From positions 5,642,001-5,706,000 of the forward strand of contig NZ_CP036262.1 of NCBI RefSeq assembly GCF_007741495.1: a stretch of 64,000 bases of DNA. Reading direction: 5' to 3'. Shown one piece after another: positions 54,207 to 63,000 of the stretch. Numbering within the stretch: the first letter of the stretch is position 1; every line of letters begins with the position of its first letter. The notes beneath the pieces were generated by a model. The model did not search any database. It was not told where the DNA came from and saw only the letters and a program-made list of their open reading frames with translations. This DNA is from Roseimaritima multifibrata. Its GTDB lineage: Bacteria; Planctomycetota; Planctomycetia; Pirellulales; Pirellulaceae. Made by a program: the position numbers and the translations under genes.

Positions 54207-55529
54207 TCAACGACGAATGCTGATCGTGGAACCTTGCGAAAGGATACCATAGACATCTTCTGCGTCAGCCGCCCGCAATGCGATACAACCATTCTTTGCC
54301 GCTTCGCCAGTCGCTGGGGATCCATGGATCACCATTTGACGTCCCAGATCTAACCAGACGTCGCCGAACGGGTTACGAGGGTCGCCAGCTGGGACAGCGG
54401 CCCCGGTTGGGTCGATATAAGCCTTTGAAGTTTGCTTGTCCTGAATCGTGTACGTTCCCGGCTGGGGGGCAGGGGACTGTCCGGCGGCAATCGGGAACCG
54501 CCCCGCGTACAGGTCTCCGAGCATCAAAGTCATTTCCGATTGAGCCAGATTGACTTCGGCTCGGAAAGGGCCACGGACCACTTTCAGTTCGGTCCCAGGC
54601 AAGACCACCACTGGATCTTCGATGTTGTTGATATTGGCGAGCAATTGCCACGGCACACGGAATTCCGCTGCGATTTCCATCAAAGTCTCGTTCTGCCCCA
54701 CCCGGTAAGGCTGCTCCAGCAGATGCAAACGAGAATAAATCACTTCGCCTGCCAGGGGATCAAGCCGGCTGAGCAACTGCTTGCGTTCACTCTCGGTAAG
54801 ATCTGGAGCCGCATAGAAAACACTAAGCGTCGCGAGTGCATCTTTCATGCGGTCGGCCGCGACCTGTTGATCCGCGGCTAGGATCGCGTTGATCAAGCCA
54901 ATGTTTCCAATCCCAGACGCAGCCCCCGCAGGGGGAGCCGAATCCGCAACGGATCCAGCATCCGGCATTGCGAATCCGTCCGGAGAAGAATTCGCAGCAT
55001 CTTTGCTGGCCGAGGCGGAAGTATCGCTAGGCGGCAAATTGGGCTCTTCGGTAAATTGGTTCGTCAGCGACTGAGGATCAGGAAGCTGATAGGGCTCCTC
55101 ACCCGTCGAATCGTAGTTTGCATCGATCGCGATTTTGGGAGGCGTTGAGCTGGCGGGAGGTTTCGGCAAACGAGTCGCGGAAGGGCCGTTACTGCTCTCC
55201 GCACTGGCACCACCGTAGTTTTCATTCGGTGCCGACGGGATTGCTGCAAAGGACGGTCCAGCCTGTGCGTCTTCGGGCGACGCAGAGGAACTAGGGGCCG
55301 GAGCCCCAGGATTCATACTAAGAGCGCCCATCATGTCCGATGGTGCCCCTTCGCTAATTCCCAGTGACGCCAGAGCGTCTGCTCCATCGGCGGAGAATTC
55401 CGGATCGGTCTCCATGATTCGGACGATTTCCTCAGGCACTTGAGCCGGAGGCGTCGTTAATGAGACGTAAGCCCCATAAACCACCGTAAGCATTAGGACA
55501 ACAATCACTGCCGTCTTGAAAGTTTGCAC
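54207..55529 (-). CDS. L,D-transpeptidase with LysM domain
   Basis: 440 aa from GTG 55529, which has a near-perfect AAGGAGG six bases upstream. N-terminal membrane anchor or signal (FKTAVIVVLMLTVVYGAYV), a long low-complexity Ser/Pro/Ala linker (about 60-210), a LysM motif (YRVGQNETLMEIAAEFRVPWQ), and a YkuD domain ending HGSPATGEAAKNGCIAL. The catalytic Cys is kept, but the usual SxGC-x-R arginine is Ala here and Ser is Asn. It would cross-link or anchor envelope peptides. Planctomycetes have a thin peptidoglycan, so a structural role is plausible. It shares an operon with pyrE. Confidence 0.88.
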   Translation of the reverse strand: MQTFKTAVIVVLMLTVVYGAYVSLTTPPAQVPEEIVRIMETDPEFSADGADALASLGISEGAPSDMMGALSMNPGAPAPSSSASPEDAQAGPSFAAIPSAPNENYGGASAESSNGPSATRLPKPPASSTPPKIAIDANYDSTGEEPYQLPDPQSLTNQFTEEPNLPPSDTSASASKDAANSSPDGFAMPDAGSVADSAPPAGAASGIGNIGLINAILAADQQVAADRMKDALATLSVFYAAPDLTESERKQLLSRLDPLAGEVIYSRLHLLEQPYRVGQNETLMEIAAEFRVPWQLLANINNIEDPVVVLPGTELKVVRGPFRAEVNLAQSEMTLMLGDLYAGRFPIAAGQSPAPQPGTYTIQDKQTSKAYIDPTGAAVPAGDPRNPFGDVWLDLGRQMVIHGSPATGEAAKNGCIALRAADAEDVYGILSQGSTISIRR

Positions 55530-55733
55530 CGCGATCCTCCTTGACCCGTAGCGACCGATTCAACGGTAACTATTCCACGTGCGATTCCTCGGTCATCGAG
55601 AAACCCAACTAAAAACATGTACTTCCATGCCGCGCGAGGAAAGTACCGAAAACTCCACTCCCATGACTATAGCAATTCAAAAGGAAACGATCCCCCCCAC
55701 GATGACGAGGCTTCGCCGTGAGAAAAAAGAGAG
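55530..55733. other. Spacer between COG0523 gene and L,D-transpeptidase
   Basis: About 200 bases with no gene. It contains the strong Shine-Dalgarno sequence of the transpeptidase gene (55536-55542) and a C7 run near 55690. Promoter not placed. Confidence 0.3.
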
Positions 55734-56831
55734 CTACTCGGTCCGGAAAGTCGGCTCGGGACGCCCGGGGCGAAAACTCTCGATCGAATCGATGGTCACG
55801 GTCGCCTGAAGCCCTACCGCTAGGCTTTTTAGGGTTTCTTCGACCGCTGCTTGCAACGCGTCAGGTGCCAAACGGACTCGAGCATTCACGATCAGCGACA
55901 ACTCCTTCCCCCCCGTTTCCGATGAAACCGAAAGGGACGTCGGGGTATCGCTACTGACCAGGTTGGCGACGCTGACGCCACTTTGCGAAGTGCAGAGGAT
56001 TTTCAGATGAGCGGGTTCCGCATCCAATTCCAGCAATCGGTCTCGCAGGCTATCGACCACATGAACCGCGACCTGATCACATTTCTTTTCAACCGCCGCG
56101 ACCAAAGTCGCCGTGGCGTTCAGCCACCCCAGTTCAGCTTCGCCGTCGGCATAGACATCGTAGTCGACTTCCATCCTGGAGGCTCGCGGGCTGGCCGTAC
56201 CGGCCAAAGCGGCCTGCAGTTGATCCAGGTTTTCGCCAGTTTTTGCCGATAGACAGATCACCGGTCGATCCGGGTATTGCTCGGCCAATTTCGCCTGCAG
56301 CAATTCAACCTTCTCCCGAGGCAGTTCATCGATGCGATTGATCAGAATCAGCTCGGCTTCTTCCAGCTGTTTCCGAAAAATGTATTCAGCTTTCTCTGAA
56401 AACCCACCTTTGCGATCCCCGGTCAGGATCTTCAACCCATGACTTGGCTTCAAAACAACCGCGAAGGGGCTATGCACAAACTTCTCCCCCAGTCGCTCCA
56501 TCATCGGCAACGCGATGGTTGCGATCAGGTCGGTGCAACTGCCAACCGGTTCCGCCAAAATGACATCGGGGCGTTGCTGCTTATCAAAAGCCTCAATCGC
56601 GTCGGTCAAACCATGGAAGTTGCAACAAAAGCAGGAGCCCGCCACTTCATTGACTTCTAAGCCCTGGCTCCGCAGCAATTCGGTATCGACCAAGCCGGCT
56701 GCCTGGTCGTTGGTGACCACACAAACGTGTTTGCCTTCGGCCAGAAACCGCTTGGCCAACTGACTGATCAGCGTCGTTTTCCCAGCTCCCAAAAAACCAC
56801 CGACCATGATAAAGCGGATTGGAGAAGCCAT
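55734..56831 (-). CDS. COG0523 (CobW/P47K) GTP-binding metallochaperone-like protein
   Basis: 365 aa. Walker A GGFLGAGKTT (11-20), the family's metal site CFCC (67-70), Walker B-like ILAEPVGSC and a guanine-specificity motif INRIDELP. The C-terminal part lacks the classic CobW_C histidine run and instead has a compact alpha/beta tail. COG0523 proteins move zinc, cobalt or nickel to client enzymes and often respond to metal shortage. A small ArsR-type repressor gene lies 100 bases upstream on the same strand, so metal-responsive control of this pair is plausible. Confidence 0.9.
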   Translation of the reverse strand: MASPIRFIMVGGFLGAGKTTLISQLAKRFLAEGKHVCVVTNDQAAGLVDTELLRSQGLEVNEVAGSCFCCNFHGLTDAIEAFDKQQRPDVILAEPVGSCTDLIATIALPMMERLGEKFVHSPFAVVLKPSHGLKILTGDRKGGFSEKAEYIFRKQLEEAELILINRIDELPREKVELLQAKLAEQYPDRPVICLSAKTGENLDQLQAALAGTASPRASRMEVDYDVYADGEAELGWLNATATLVAAVEKKCDQVAVHVVDSLRDRLLELDAEPAHLKILCTSQSGVSVANLVSSDTPTSLSVSSETGGKELSLIVNARVRLAPDALQAAVEETLKSLAVGLQATVTIDSIESFRPGRPEPTFRTE

Positions 56832-56931
56832 CGTCAGTGCGCCTTGTGAAAAACAGTATTCGAGAAACCTAGCAAGCTCACTAGTATATCAAACATTCTC
56901 AAGAACGTCAGATCGTTCGTCAAGTCACGAA

Positions 56932-57249
56932 CTATCCAACCGGCTCACTTTCGCCGACATCCAACTGGCAGCAGCCAAAATCAAGAAGTCCCCGTTTCCC
57001 ACGACGTTTACTCGGGCGAATCTCTTCATTCAGCGAGTAGTAGATAAACTTTCCTTCCCGCCGAGTCTGCACAACATCGGCATGATAAAGGACTCGCAAG
57101 TGGTGCGAGACAACGCCGATTTCTTGTTCCAGCAGCAAAGTCAGATCGGAGACACTAAGAGGCCCATACTGCAGAGCTCGCACAATTCGCATCCGCAGTG
57201 GATCGGCAACCGCCTTCAACGAAGCGGCACATTTTTCTTCGTTTTCCAT
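56932..57249 (-). CDS. ArsR/SmtB-family metal-responsive regulator
   Basis: About 105 aa from ATG 57249 (an in-frame ATG at 57273 is less likely). A winged helix: VADPLRMRIVRALQYG, the recognition region VSHHLRVLYHADVV, and the wing TRREGKFIYYSL. The N-terminal Cys (EEKCAASL) and a C-terminal CC pair (DFGCCQLD) are candidate metal ligands, as in cadmium/arsenic/zinc sensors. It precedes the COG0523 gene on the same strand, 100 bases apart. Likely to repress itself and its neighbour until metal binds. Confidence 0.88.
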   Translation of the reverse strand: MENEEKCAASLKAVADPLRMRIVRALQYGPLSVSDLTLLLEQEIGVVSHHLRVLYHADVVQTRREGKFIYYSLNEEIRPSKRRGKRGLLDFGCCQLDVGESEPVG

Positions 57250-57358
57250 ATCGAATGAAATCACAACGAACAAGGTTTGACAGAGAAGCAGAAGACCTAA
57301 GTATGCAGCGATCCCCCAAGAACTTCAACTTGTCTGCCACCAAACAAGCAAGAAGCAA

Positions 57359-57457
57359 GCCAGAAGAAAGATTTGCCCGCGAATCACGCCAATAACGCGA
57401 ATAAAAAATCTCTTCGTGAGCAGCATTCGCGCTATTAGCGTGATTAGCGGGCAATAA
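57359..57457. repeat. Palindromic intergenic repeat, copy 1
   Basis: A roughly 100-bp unit beginning GCCAGAAGAAAGATTTGCCC. Inverted arms TTGCCCGCGAATCACGCC (from 57373) and GCGTGATTAGCGGGCAAT (to 57455) can form a long hairpin. The second copy is 178 bases on. Family known in appearance from many bacterial genomes, function unknown. Confidence 0.85.
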
Positions 57458-57536
57458 AACAAGCATCGGAGACGCAGCAAATGACCGAACTTGTCGACGA
57501 AGTCCGACACATTGAAAACACCGGAGCATGCCTGGA

Positions 57537-57639
57537 GCCAGAAGAAAGATTTGCCCGCGAATCACGCCAATAACGCGAATATAAAAATCTCTTCGTGAGC
57601 AGCATTCGCGCTATTCGCGTGATTAGCGGGCAACAAAAC
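57537..57639. repeat. Palindromic intergenic repeat, copy 2
   Basis: Nearly identical to copy 1 over about 100 bp, with one inserted base (ATATAAAAATC against ATAAAAAATC) and a few substitutions (ATTCGCGTG against ATTAGCGTG). It makes the palindrome slightly more perfect. Same orientation as copy 1. Confidence 0.85.
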
Positions 57640-57767
57640 GAGACCTGAAATTGGCAGAACTGGTTTACTCGGATCTTCGCTTCGAGGTGCTCAAAACTCT
57701 CTGGACGGAGGAGGACAGGGCTGGAGTTTGGGGGTGTTCCGTTTCGTGTTGAGCCCTGGGGTTTTTC

Positions 57768-59219
57768 TTAGGCGTCCCTTCGGCGTGGCTGCTTGCTTTT
57801 GTTTTTGCTCTTGATACCGATGTTGGAAACACCTGGTTGCTTTGCTTGGTTCGCTGGCTGCGGTTGCGATGACTGGCTAACCAGATCGGCGATTGTGGTT
57901 TGGGTGGCCAGCGGGAGTCGCGTCTTCGCTAGTTTGTCCATGAAATCCCATATCGCCCCTTCCTTGTGCCCGTGTCGTGAATAGGGATTCAGCTGCAGCA
58001 CATCGGCGACGGTTATTTTGTCTAGCGGCATCGCTGGCAGTAAGCCTCCGCCTGACTTGATGTCACTTTGACGCAGCAGCCCTCCTTCGATCATGACCTC
58101 GGACAAATCACGAATAGAGCGTCCGGGGATCCCTAGTAACTGCACCAGCTGCTCGCGATTCAACTCGCCGCCTACCTGGAAGGCTCTGCCGATTTCGACC
58201 ATGATCGGCAGCATCCATTCGGGGTCTCCCGAGATCACGTTGACCGCTTCGTCTTCGGCTTTGGTTGGCACCCGTCCGTGCAACGTTTGCAGGGCATAGG
58301 TCCAGACCAGACCAAACAGGACAATCCACCAAGTGACGTAAACCCAAAACAGAAACAACGGGATCAAGCCAAGCGAACCGTAAAGGGCAGAGTAGGGGAG
58401 GGCGGTACGAACGTAGACCTGGAACCCGTACTTCGCCGTTTCCCACATCAAGGCGGCTACCAAGGCGCCGACAATCGCGGCCCGCCATGAAACCTTTGCG
58501 TTGGGCATCAGATAGTAAAACAGAAACAGCATCCCCCAACTGGCCAGGACGGCTGCCAGATGGCTTAGCGAAGCGGTCCAGCCAGCTCCTACCGACGTCC
58601 CCGCGACATAGTCGACCACTTCGTTGCTGAGATACAAACTGATCGATAAGAGGCTGGTGCCGAGAGTGATCAATGACCAATGGATCGCTAGCCGCAGATG
58701 CCAAGGCCGCCAATCCTGCGCTTCGAAGATAGAATTAAAGATCCCCTCCACGGCATTGGTTAAACCAAGCGCCGCATAAATAAACAGCACCAGACCAACC
58801 AACCCGATACTGGCAAAATCAAGGCTTGCCACCTTATCGATCGTATTGCTAAGCGCCAGACGAATGCTGTCGGCCGCTTGTCGTTCGGTCGCTTCGTCCA
58901 AAGGGTTCTCGGCCGTCCGGTAAGAGACATCCGGAACCCCGAAAAAACCGTACAGTTGCTCTTCAACTCGATCCCGGATCTCATCCATCCCCCCGACGAT
59001 GTTGAACATCACCAACCCGAGAACGGTCAGCGGGATCAGGGCAAAGATCGTCCGATAAGTCAATTCCGCGGCCATCCCTTCGGCGCGGTGACGCCGAAGG
59101 ACTCGCCAGCAGTGGACCGCAAGGTCCGACAGATAACGCAATTGCCGTTGCCGCCGCGTCAGTTCATCACGTGGCTGACGAACGACATCGGAGAAATAGC
59201 GAGAGGCGCGTTGAATCAT
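57768..59219 (-). CDS. YihY/BrkB family inner-membrane protein
   Basis: 483 aa with about six helices. Family text is readable: GMAAELTYRTIFALIPL, then LGLVMFNIVGG, LTNAVEGIFNSIFE, FYYLMPNAKVSWRAAIVGAL, and FLFWVYVTWWIVLFGLVWTYA. After residue 310 there is a longer cytoplasmic C-terminus with a winged-helix-like stretch (LNREQLVQLLGIPGRSIRDL) and a basic tail (KSKNKSKQPRRR), giving a longer protein than the typical 300-aa YihY. It was once called ribonuclease BN, an assignment now withdrawn. Role in envelope homeostasis is unproven. It follows the PEP carboxykinase gene by 51 bases on the same strand and may share its message. Confidence 0.9.
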   Translation of the reverse strand: MIQRASRYFSDVVRQPRDELTRRQRQLRYLSDLAVHCWRVLRRHRAEGMAAELTYRTIFALIPLTVLGLVMFNIVGGMDEIRDRVEEQLYGFFGVPDVSYRTAENPLDEATERQAADSIRLALSNTIDKVASLDFASIGLVGLVLFIYAALGLTNAVEGIFNSIFEAQDWRPWHLRLAIHWSLITLGTSLLSISLYLSNEVVDYVAGTSVGAGWTASLSHLAAVLASWGMLFLFYYLMPNAKVSWRAAIVGALVAALMWETAKYGFQVYVRTALPYSALYGSLGLIPLFLFWVYVTWWIVLFGLVWTYALQTLHGRVPTKAEDEAVNVISGDPEWMLPIMVEIGRAFQVGGELNREQLVQLLGIPGRSIRDLSEVMIEGGLLRQSDIKSGGGLLPAMPLDKITVADVLQLNPYSRHGHKEGAIWDFMDKLAKTRLPLATQTTIADLVSQSSQPQPANQAKQPGVSNIGIKSKNKSKQPRRRDA

Positions 59220-59270
59220 CGTCTCGACCTCTCACTTCCGTGACAACTAAACAGTACCGGTGCTGAAGGC

Positions 59271-62200
59271 TCAAGCCTCGGTTTCTGGAGTCGCTTTGAT
59301 CGAGCACATTGGATCGGCACCGATGGTTCCGATCAATTCCTCTACAAACGCGGGTTCCTCAACACGTTTCAACTGCTGCTGAGCGTACTGCAATCGTTCG
59401 GCTATTTTCAATTCCAATATCGAATCGGCCCGATTCACGTTCTCGCTATAGGACTGCAGACTTGCAACGCTCCGCCGCCAGCGGGCCACATCGCGTGCTT
59501 GTTTGGTTTTCAGTCGTTCGCGATACCAATCGCTTTTCAGTAGATACTCCTTGGTAAACATCCGGCGGACGACATCACTGCGGATGTCGTGTCCATGCCA
59601 GTCACCATTTGCCATGATATGCAGAATGGCCTGCAAAGGGGGGCAAGCCGAATCGACGCTTCCGTCGGCCAAGTAGCGTTCAGCGACTTGTTCCTGTGCT
59701 TCGGCGATATGCAAGATCCCATCGGCATACGAGTCAGGGTCTTGAAGCTCGGGCCGCAAGATCTTATTGGCAAAGACCTTTCCAGGGTTGTCAAAAATAC
59801 GGGCACCGTACTGACGTACAAAGCGTTCCGTGATCCGGTAACCCAAGCGGCTGGCAGGAATCAATTTCCCTTGATACTCGAAATCGCGAATCGGTTCTAA
59901 CATCCCGCTTTGGATCATGACCTGCGGATCGCGTTCCTCCGGTCCCATCCGGCACCAAAGTTCAGGGATCAGCAGACTGATATCGTGCCCGACTTCGAAA
60001 TCGGGACCAACGTGCCCCGCGGCGGTACTGAATCCGCCCAGCTCGGTCAGGATCATTCCCACCAAAGCAGCATTTAAATCAGCTGTCGGAACCAGCGCGT
60101 TGAAAGGACCTTTCGTGAGGGCTCCTTCGCTACCGGCACCCGTTGTACTGGGGCTTTTCCCGGTCAGCGAGCAAACCCAGTCCATGCACAATTCAGGGAG
60201 TTCCTGATAATGCAGCGGATTGTAAACCGCCAGCGAGCGAAAACCTTGTTCCAGATCAGGCGGATTGTTCCGCCGCCCAGCAAGTACCGCTCCGACAGGC
60301 CGCCGCACCGCTTGATCGGCTGGCGTTTTACGGAACAGCCGCATGCCTCGTTCGGCGATGTAGGTATCACGGGCCTGGACAAGATCCGGACGATCCTGCA
60401 AATAACGTTGGTTCTTAGAAACCCGTCCATCCGGCATGATCCGGGGATGAGCACTACTGACAACGTAACCTTCTCCTGCATCTGCGACCGATTGCAGCAG
60501 TTCCTGCATCGGAAGCGTGTATTCATCAAATTCGATCACATCTTCGACCAATTCGGCAACTTCCTTCGCGGATAGCGGTTCGAAGTTGCTGATAAAATTC
60601 CCCTGCTGGGAAAGATCCAATTCGGTCTGCTTATCCAGTCCGCGATGGATCGCATCATCGGGTCGCTGGAACAATCGAAATTCACAGTTCTCGATAAACT
60701 TGTAACTACCAGCTGCGGCGACGCCTTGCCCCACATCCCCAATGCGGGCCGCGGGAACAATGGTACTGGCGCTGATGTCATCTTCGCACTGAACTTTGGC
60801 AGCTGCGATGAAATCCTGACGCAGTTTAAACGTTCGCCAACTTCCATTATGCAGCCCGACTCGAAGGTAGGTTCCGACCAACGCTCGGCGTCCCATCTTC
60901 AGTTGATGGCCCAACGTTCCATTGACGATATCGACGCCAAAATGCTCCCGCCAATTCCCTTCCATCCCCGGCTTGGTAAATCGTTTGATGATCAGCACCA
61001 AACCATAAATGTGTTCGGGAATCGATTCCAACCAAGCGTTGTATTCGTCACTGAATTCGGGGGTCGGCGTCAGCAACTGAATCACACTACCGACACTTCG
61101 CCGAGGGTCCAACAGCGAGCGGCTTTTACGTTCGGTGTAGGTCGGTTTGTTCGCGTAATCGCTTCGCCAACGATCCTGATAGTCTTTCTGGAACAGTTCA
61201 TCCAGTTGGGCAAAATCCTTAACCTGATCGGTAACAAAGATCGGCCCATATAGCATGTAGTCGCGAAGAGACTTACTGATTTCACTTTTGCCACCTCCGC
61301 TGACCGTGCATGGTTTGTGGCACAGAATGCCCTCACCAACCGTTCCGACCAATCGCCAAGAGGGAGCGTTGGGATGTTTTTCAAGACGGATCTGGTAACC
61401 GCTTGGAGCCATATAAACGTTATCAGGCGAAAGCTTGATCCGCTGCTCTTTCCCACCCACAACCCACTTCACACAACGTTCCGCCTGCGAAACGATGGCA
61501 TCTTCGGGGATATAAATCAACGTCGGAAAATGACGATCGATCCCGTAACCTTCAGGGCGGACGTCGATGAAGTCCGCATACTCTTTGGCGACCGAAGCGA
61601 ATGTCCCGTCGTTATAGCGTCGGCTATTAACGCGGAATTCATCCCCCAGCGAATAGGACGCGAACGCCAAGGCACCTCCGGCGTGTTCTTCTTCCACGCC
61701 GCCCATCAAGTTGGCCGCGTAGCTGATCTGGGTTTTGACTTCCTTCTTGCAGTAGCCGTAATAGTTGTCGGCGATCAAGGTGACCATCACGCCCGCTTCA
61801 TCTCGGCAGGTCAACTTAAAAGCACTGCCGTCGTTGTAACATTCATCGGCCGATTCCCAGCACATTCGGTCGCGACGCTGCCGTTCGGTCGCCTTGCTGA
61901 TGTGCGGCAGGCCCAGATCTTTCTTCCGCAAACTTGTCAAATGCGTTGCCAAGATGACGCATCCGGTATGGCCACTCCAGTGCATGGCATCCAAAGCCGC
62001 ATCATGCTCAGGAACAAGTGGATCCCCAGCGTTGCCGAAAATCGATTCAACAAAATCAAGATTGCTGACCAAGCCACCGGGTGCAAAGAACCGGGTTTCG
62101 AGAGTTTTCTTACGGCAAAAGCCAGGAACTTCCGGACAGACCAACGGACGCAGCAACAACGAAACCCAGGTATAAGCAGGCTTCGCAGACTGCGACGTGT

Positions 62201-62789
62201 AAGGCAACCGCAGCAGTTCCTTCGGCGGATTCATTGCCGCCTGGAACAGCGCCACAAAGGTCTCTTTCGGAACGGCCCGCTTGTCACCAGGAATGGGCAA
62301 GCCACCTTCGACCACATGGAAAGTTCCGGCACTGGTCCGGCGGTCATGGACAGGATTATTGACGATCCCGTTCGCAATCCGAGTCGACTGGACCAAGTCG
62401 CTTTCAAAACGTTCCGCCTGAGAAGGAAGGCTCATTTCCCTTGCCATCCCATGGCGGTCCAAGGCGAGCGTCCGCGAGGGGAGGGTGAACGGTTGGTCAG
62501 CGACAAAACCTTCGAAATAAGTATTCAAAAAGGTTTCAATACGCTGGTCCACCGGAGCCCGATGGCCCGCTAGAAGGCGATTCTTTTCTCGCAGGTTTTC
62601 TAACATTCCGCGAGAGAACGAAGCGAGTGCTCCTCCCGATTCGCCTATATCATCGGGCAGCAAACCGGCCGAAGCCAGTTGCAAAGCGATGTAACTGAGT
62701 AAATTCTCGCGTTCCTTTGGGACGGTCCAGGCAGTTCGGTTCCAACCCAAAGTACGCTGCAGTTCCTCTTGGTCATACTCAGAAAGCAT
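59271..62789 (-). CDS. PPi-type phosphoenolpyruvate carboxykinase
   Basis: About 1172 aa from ATG 62789, which has AGGAG ten bases upstream (an in-frame ATG at 62819 is less likely). The whole length matches the pyrophosphate-dependent PEPCK family described in Propionibacterium and Entamoeba: LDFVESIFGNAGDP, HTGCVILATHLT, NYYGYCKKEVKTQISYAANL (342-361), CHKPCTVSGGGKSEISKS (near 492), FQRPDDAIHRGLDKQ, and LTGKSPSTTGAGSEGALTKG (near 873). It interconverts oxaloacetate plus PPi with PEP, CO2 and phosphate, linking the TCA cycle to glycolysis with pyrophosphate instead of ATP or GTP. Usually annotated only as hypothetical. No truncation or frameshift is visible. Confidence 0.92.
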   Translation of the reverse strand: MLSEYDQEELQRTLGWNRTAWTVPKERENLLSYIALQLASAGLLPDDIGESGGALASFSRGMLENLREKNRLLAGHRAPVDQRIETFLNTYFEGFVADQPFTLPSRTLALDRHGMAREMSLPSQAERFESDLVQSTRIANGIVNNPVHDRRTSAGTFHVVEGGLPIPGDKRAVPKETFVALFQAAMNPPKELLRLPYTSQSAKPAYTWVSLLLRPLVCPEVPGFCRKKTLETRFFAPGGLVSNLDFVESIFGNAGDPLVPEHDAALDAMHWSGHTGCVILATHLTSLRKKDLGLPHISKATERQRRDRMCWESADECYNDGSAFKLTCRDEAGVMVTLIADNYYGYCKKEVKTQISYAANLMGGVEEEHAGGALAFASYSLGDEFRVNSRRYNDGTFASVAKEYADFIDVRPEGYGIDRHFPTLIYIPEDAIVSQAERCVKWVVGGKEQRIKLSPDNVYMAPSGYQIRLEKHPNAPSWRLVGTVGEGILCHKPCTVSGGGKSEISKSLRDYMLYGPIFVTDQVKDFAQLDELFQKDYQDRWRSDYANKPTYTERKSRSLLDPRRSVGSVIQLLTPTPEFSDEYNAWLESIPEHIYGLVLIIKRFTKPGMEGNWREHFGVDIVNGTLGHQLKMGRRALVGTYLRVGLHNGSWRTFKLRQDFIAAAKVQCEDDISASTIVPAARIGDVGQGVAAAGSYKFIENCEFRLFQRPDDAIHRGLDKQTELDLSQQGNFISNFEPLSAKEVAELVEDVIEFDEYTLPMQELLQSVADAGEGYVVSSAHPRIMPDGRVSKNQRYLQDRPDLVQARDTYIAERGMRLFRKTPADQAVRRPVGAVLAGRRNNPPDLEQGFRSLAVYNPLHYQELPELCMDWVCSLTGKSPSTTGAGSEGALTKGPFNALVPTADLNAALVGMILTELGGFSTAAGHVGPDFEVGHDISLLIPELWCRMGPEERDPQVMIQSGMLEPIRDFEYQGKLIPASRLGYRITERFVRQYGARIFDNPGKVFANKILRPELQDPDSYADGILHIAEAQEQVAERYLADGSVDSACPPLQAILHIMANGDWHGHDIRSDVVRRMFTKEYLLKSDWYRERLKTKQARDVARWRRSVASLQSYSENVNRADSILELKIAERLQYAQQQLKRVEEPAFVEELIGTIGADPMCSIKATPETEA

Positions 62790-63000
62790 CGCTGCTGATC
62801 TCCTAATAAGATGATTCATCGAGCGCGAAAAGTAATCTCTTTTGACAAGCGAAATCAGGGGCTCCCAGGCTCCTCCCGCTCGTCTAAACCGAGCCTAGAG
62901 TAGCACATTTCCCCCCATCCACCTTCCCCTGCCATACCAACAAACCCTTGATCCTGCCTCGCCTCAAGGCCTCTTCCTCCCAAGGCGACGCTCACTAACA

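Noticed and set aside
56904-56919. GAACG/CGTTC inverted repeat as an ArsR operator
   Set aside because: It lies between the regulator and COG0523 genes, has short arms and does not match the usual long ArsR dyad; could be chance.
61317-62573. Plus-strand 418-codon open frame
   Set aside because: Fully antisense to the PPi-PEPCK gene, no recognisable domain; the same applies to 40523-41281, 10880-11620 and 32902-33645 opposite real genes.
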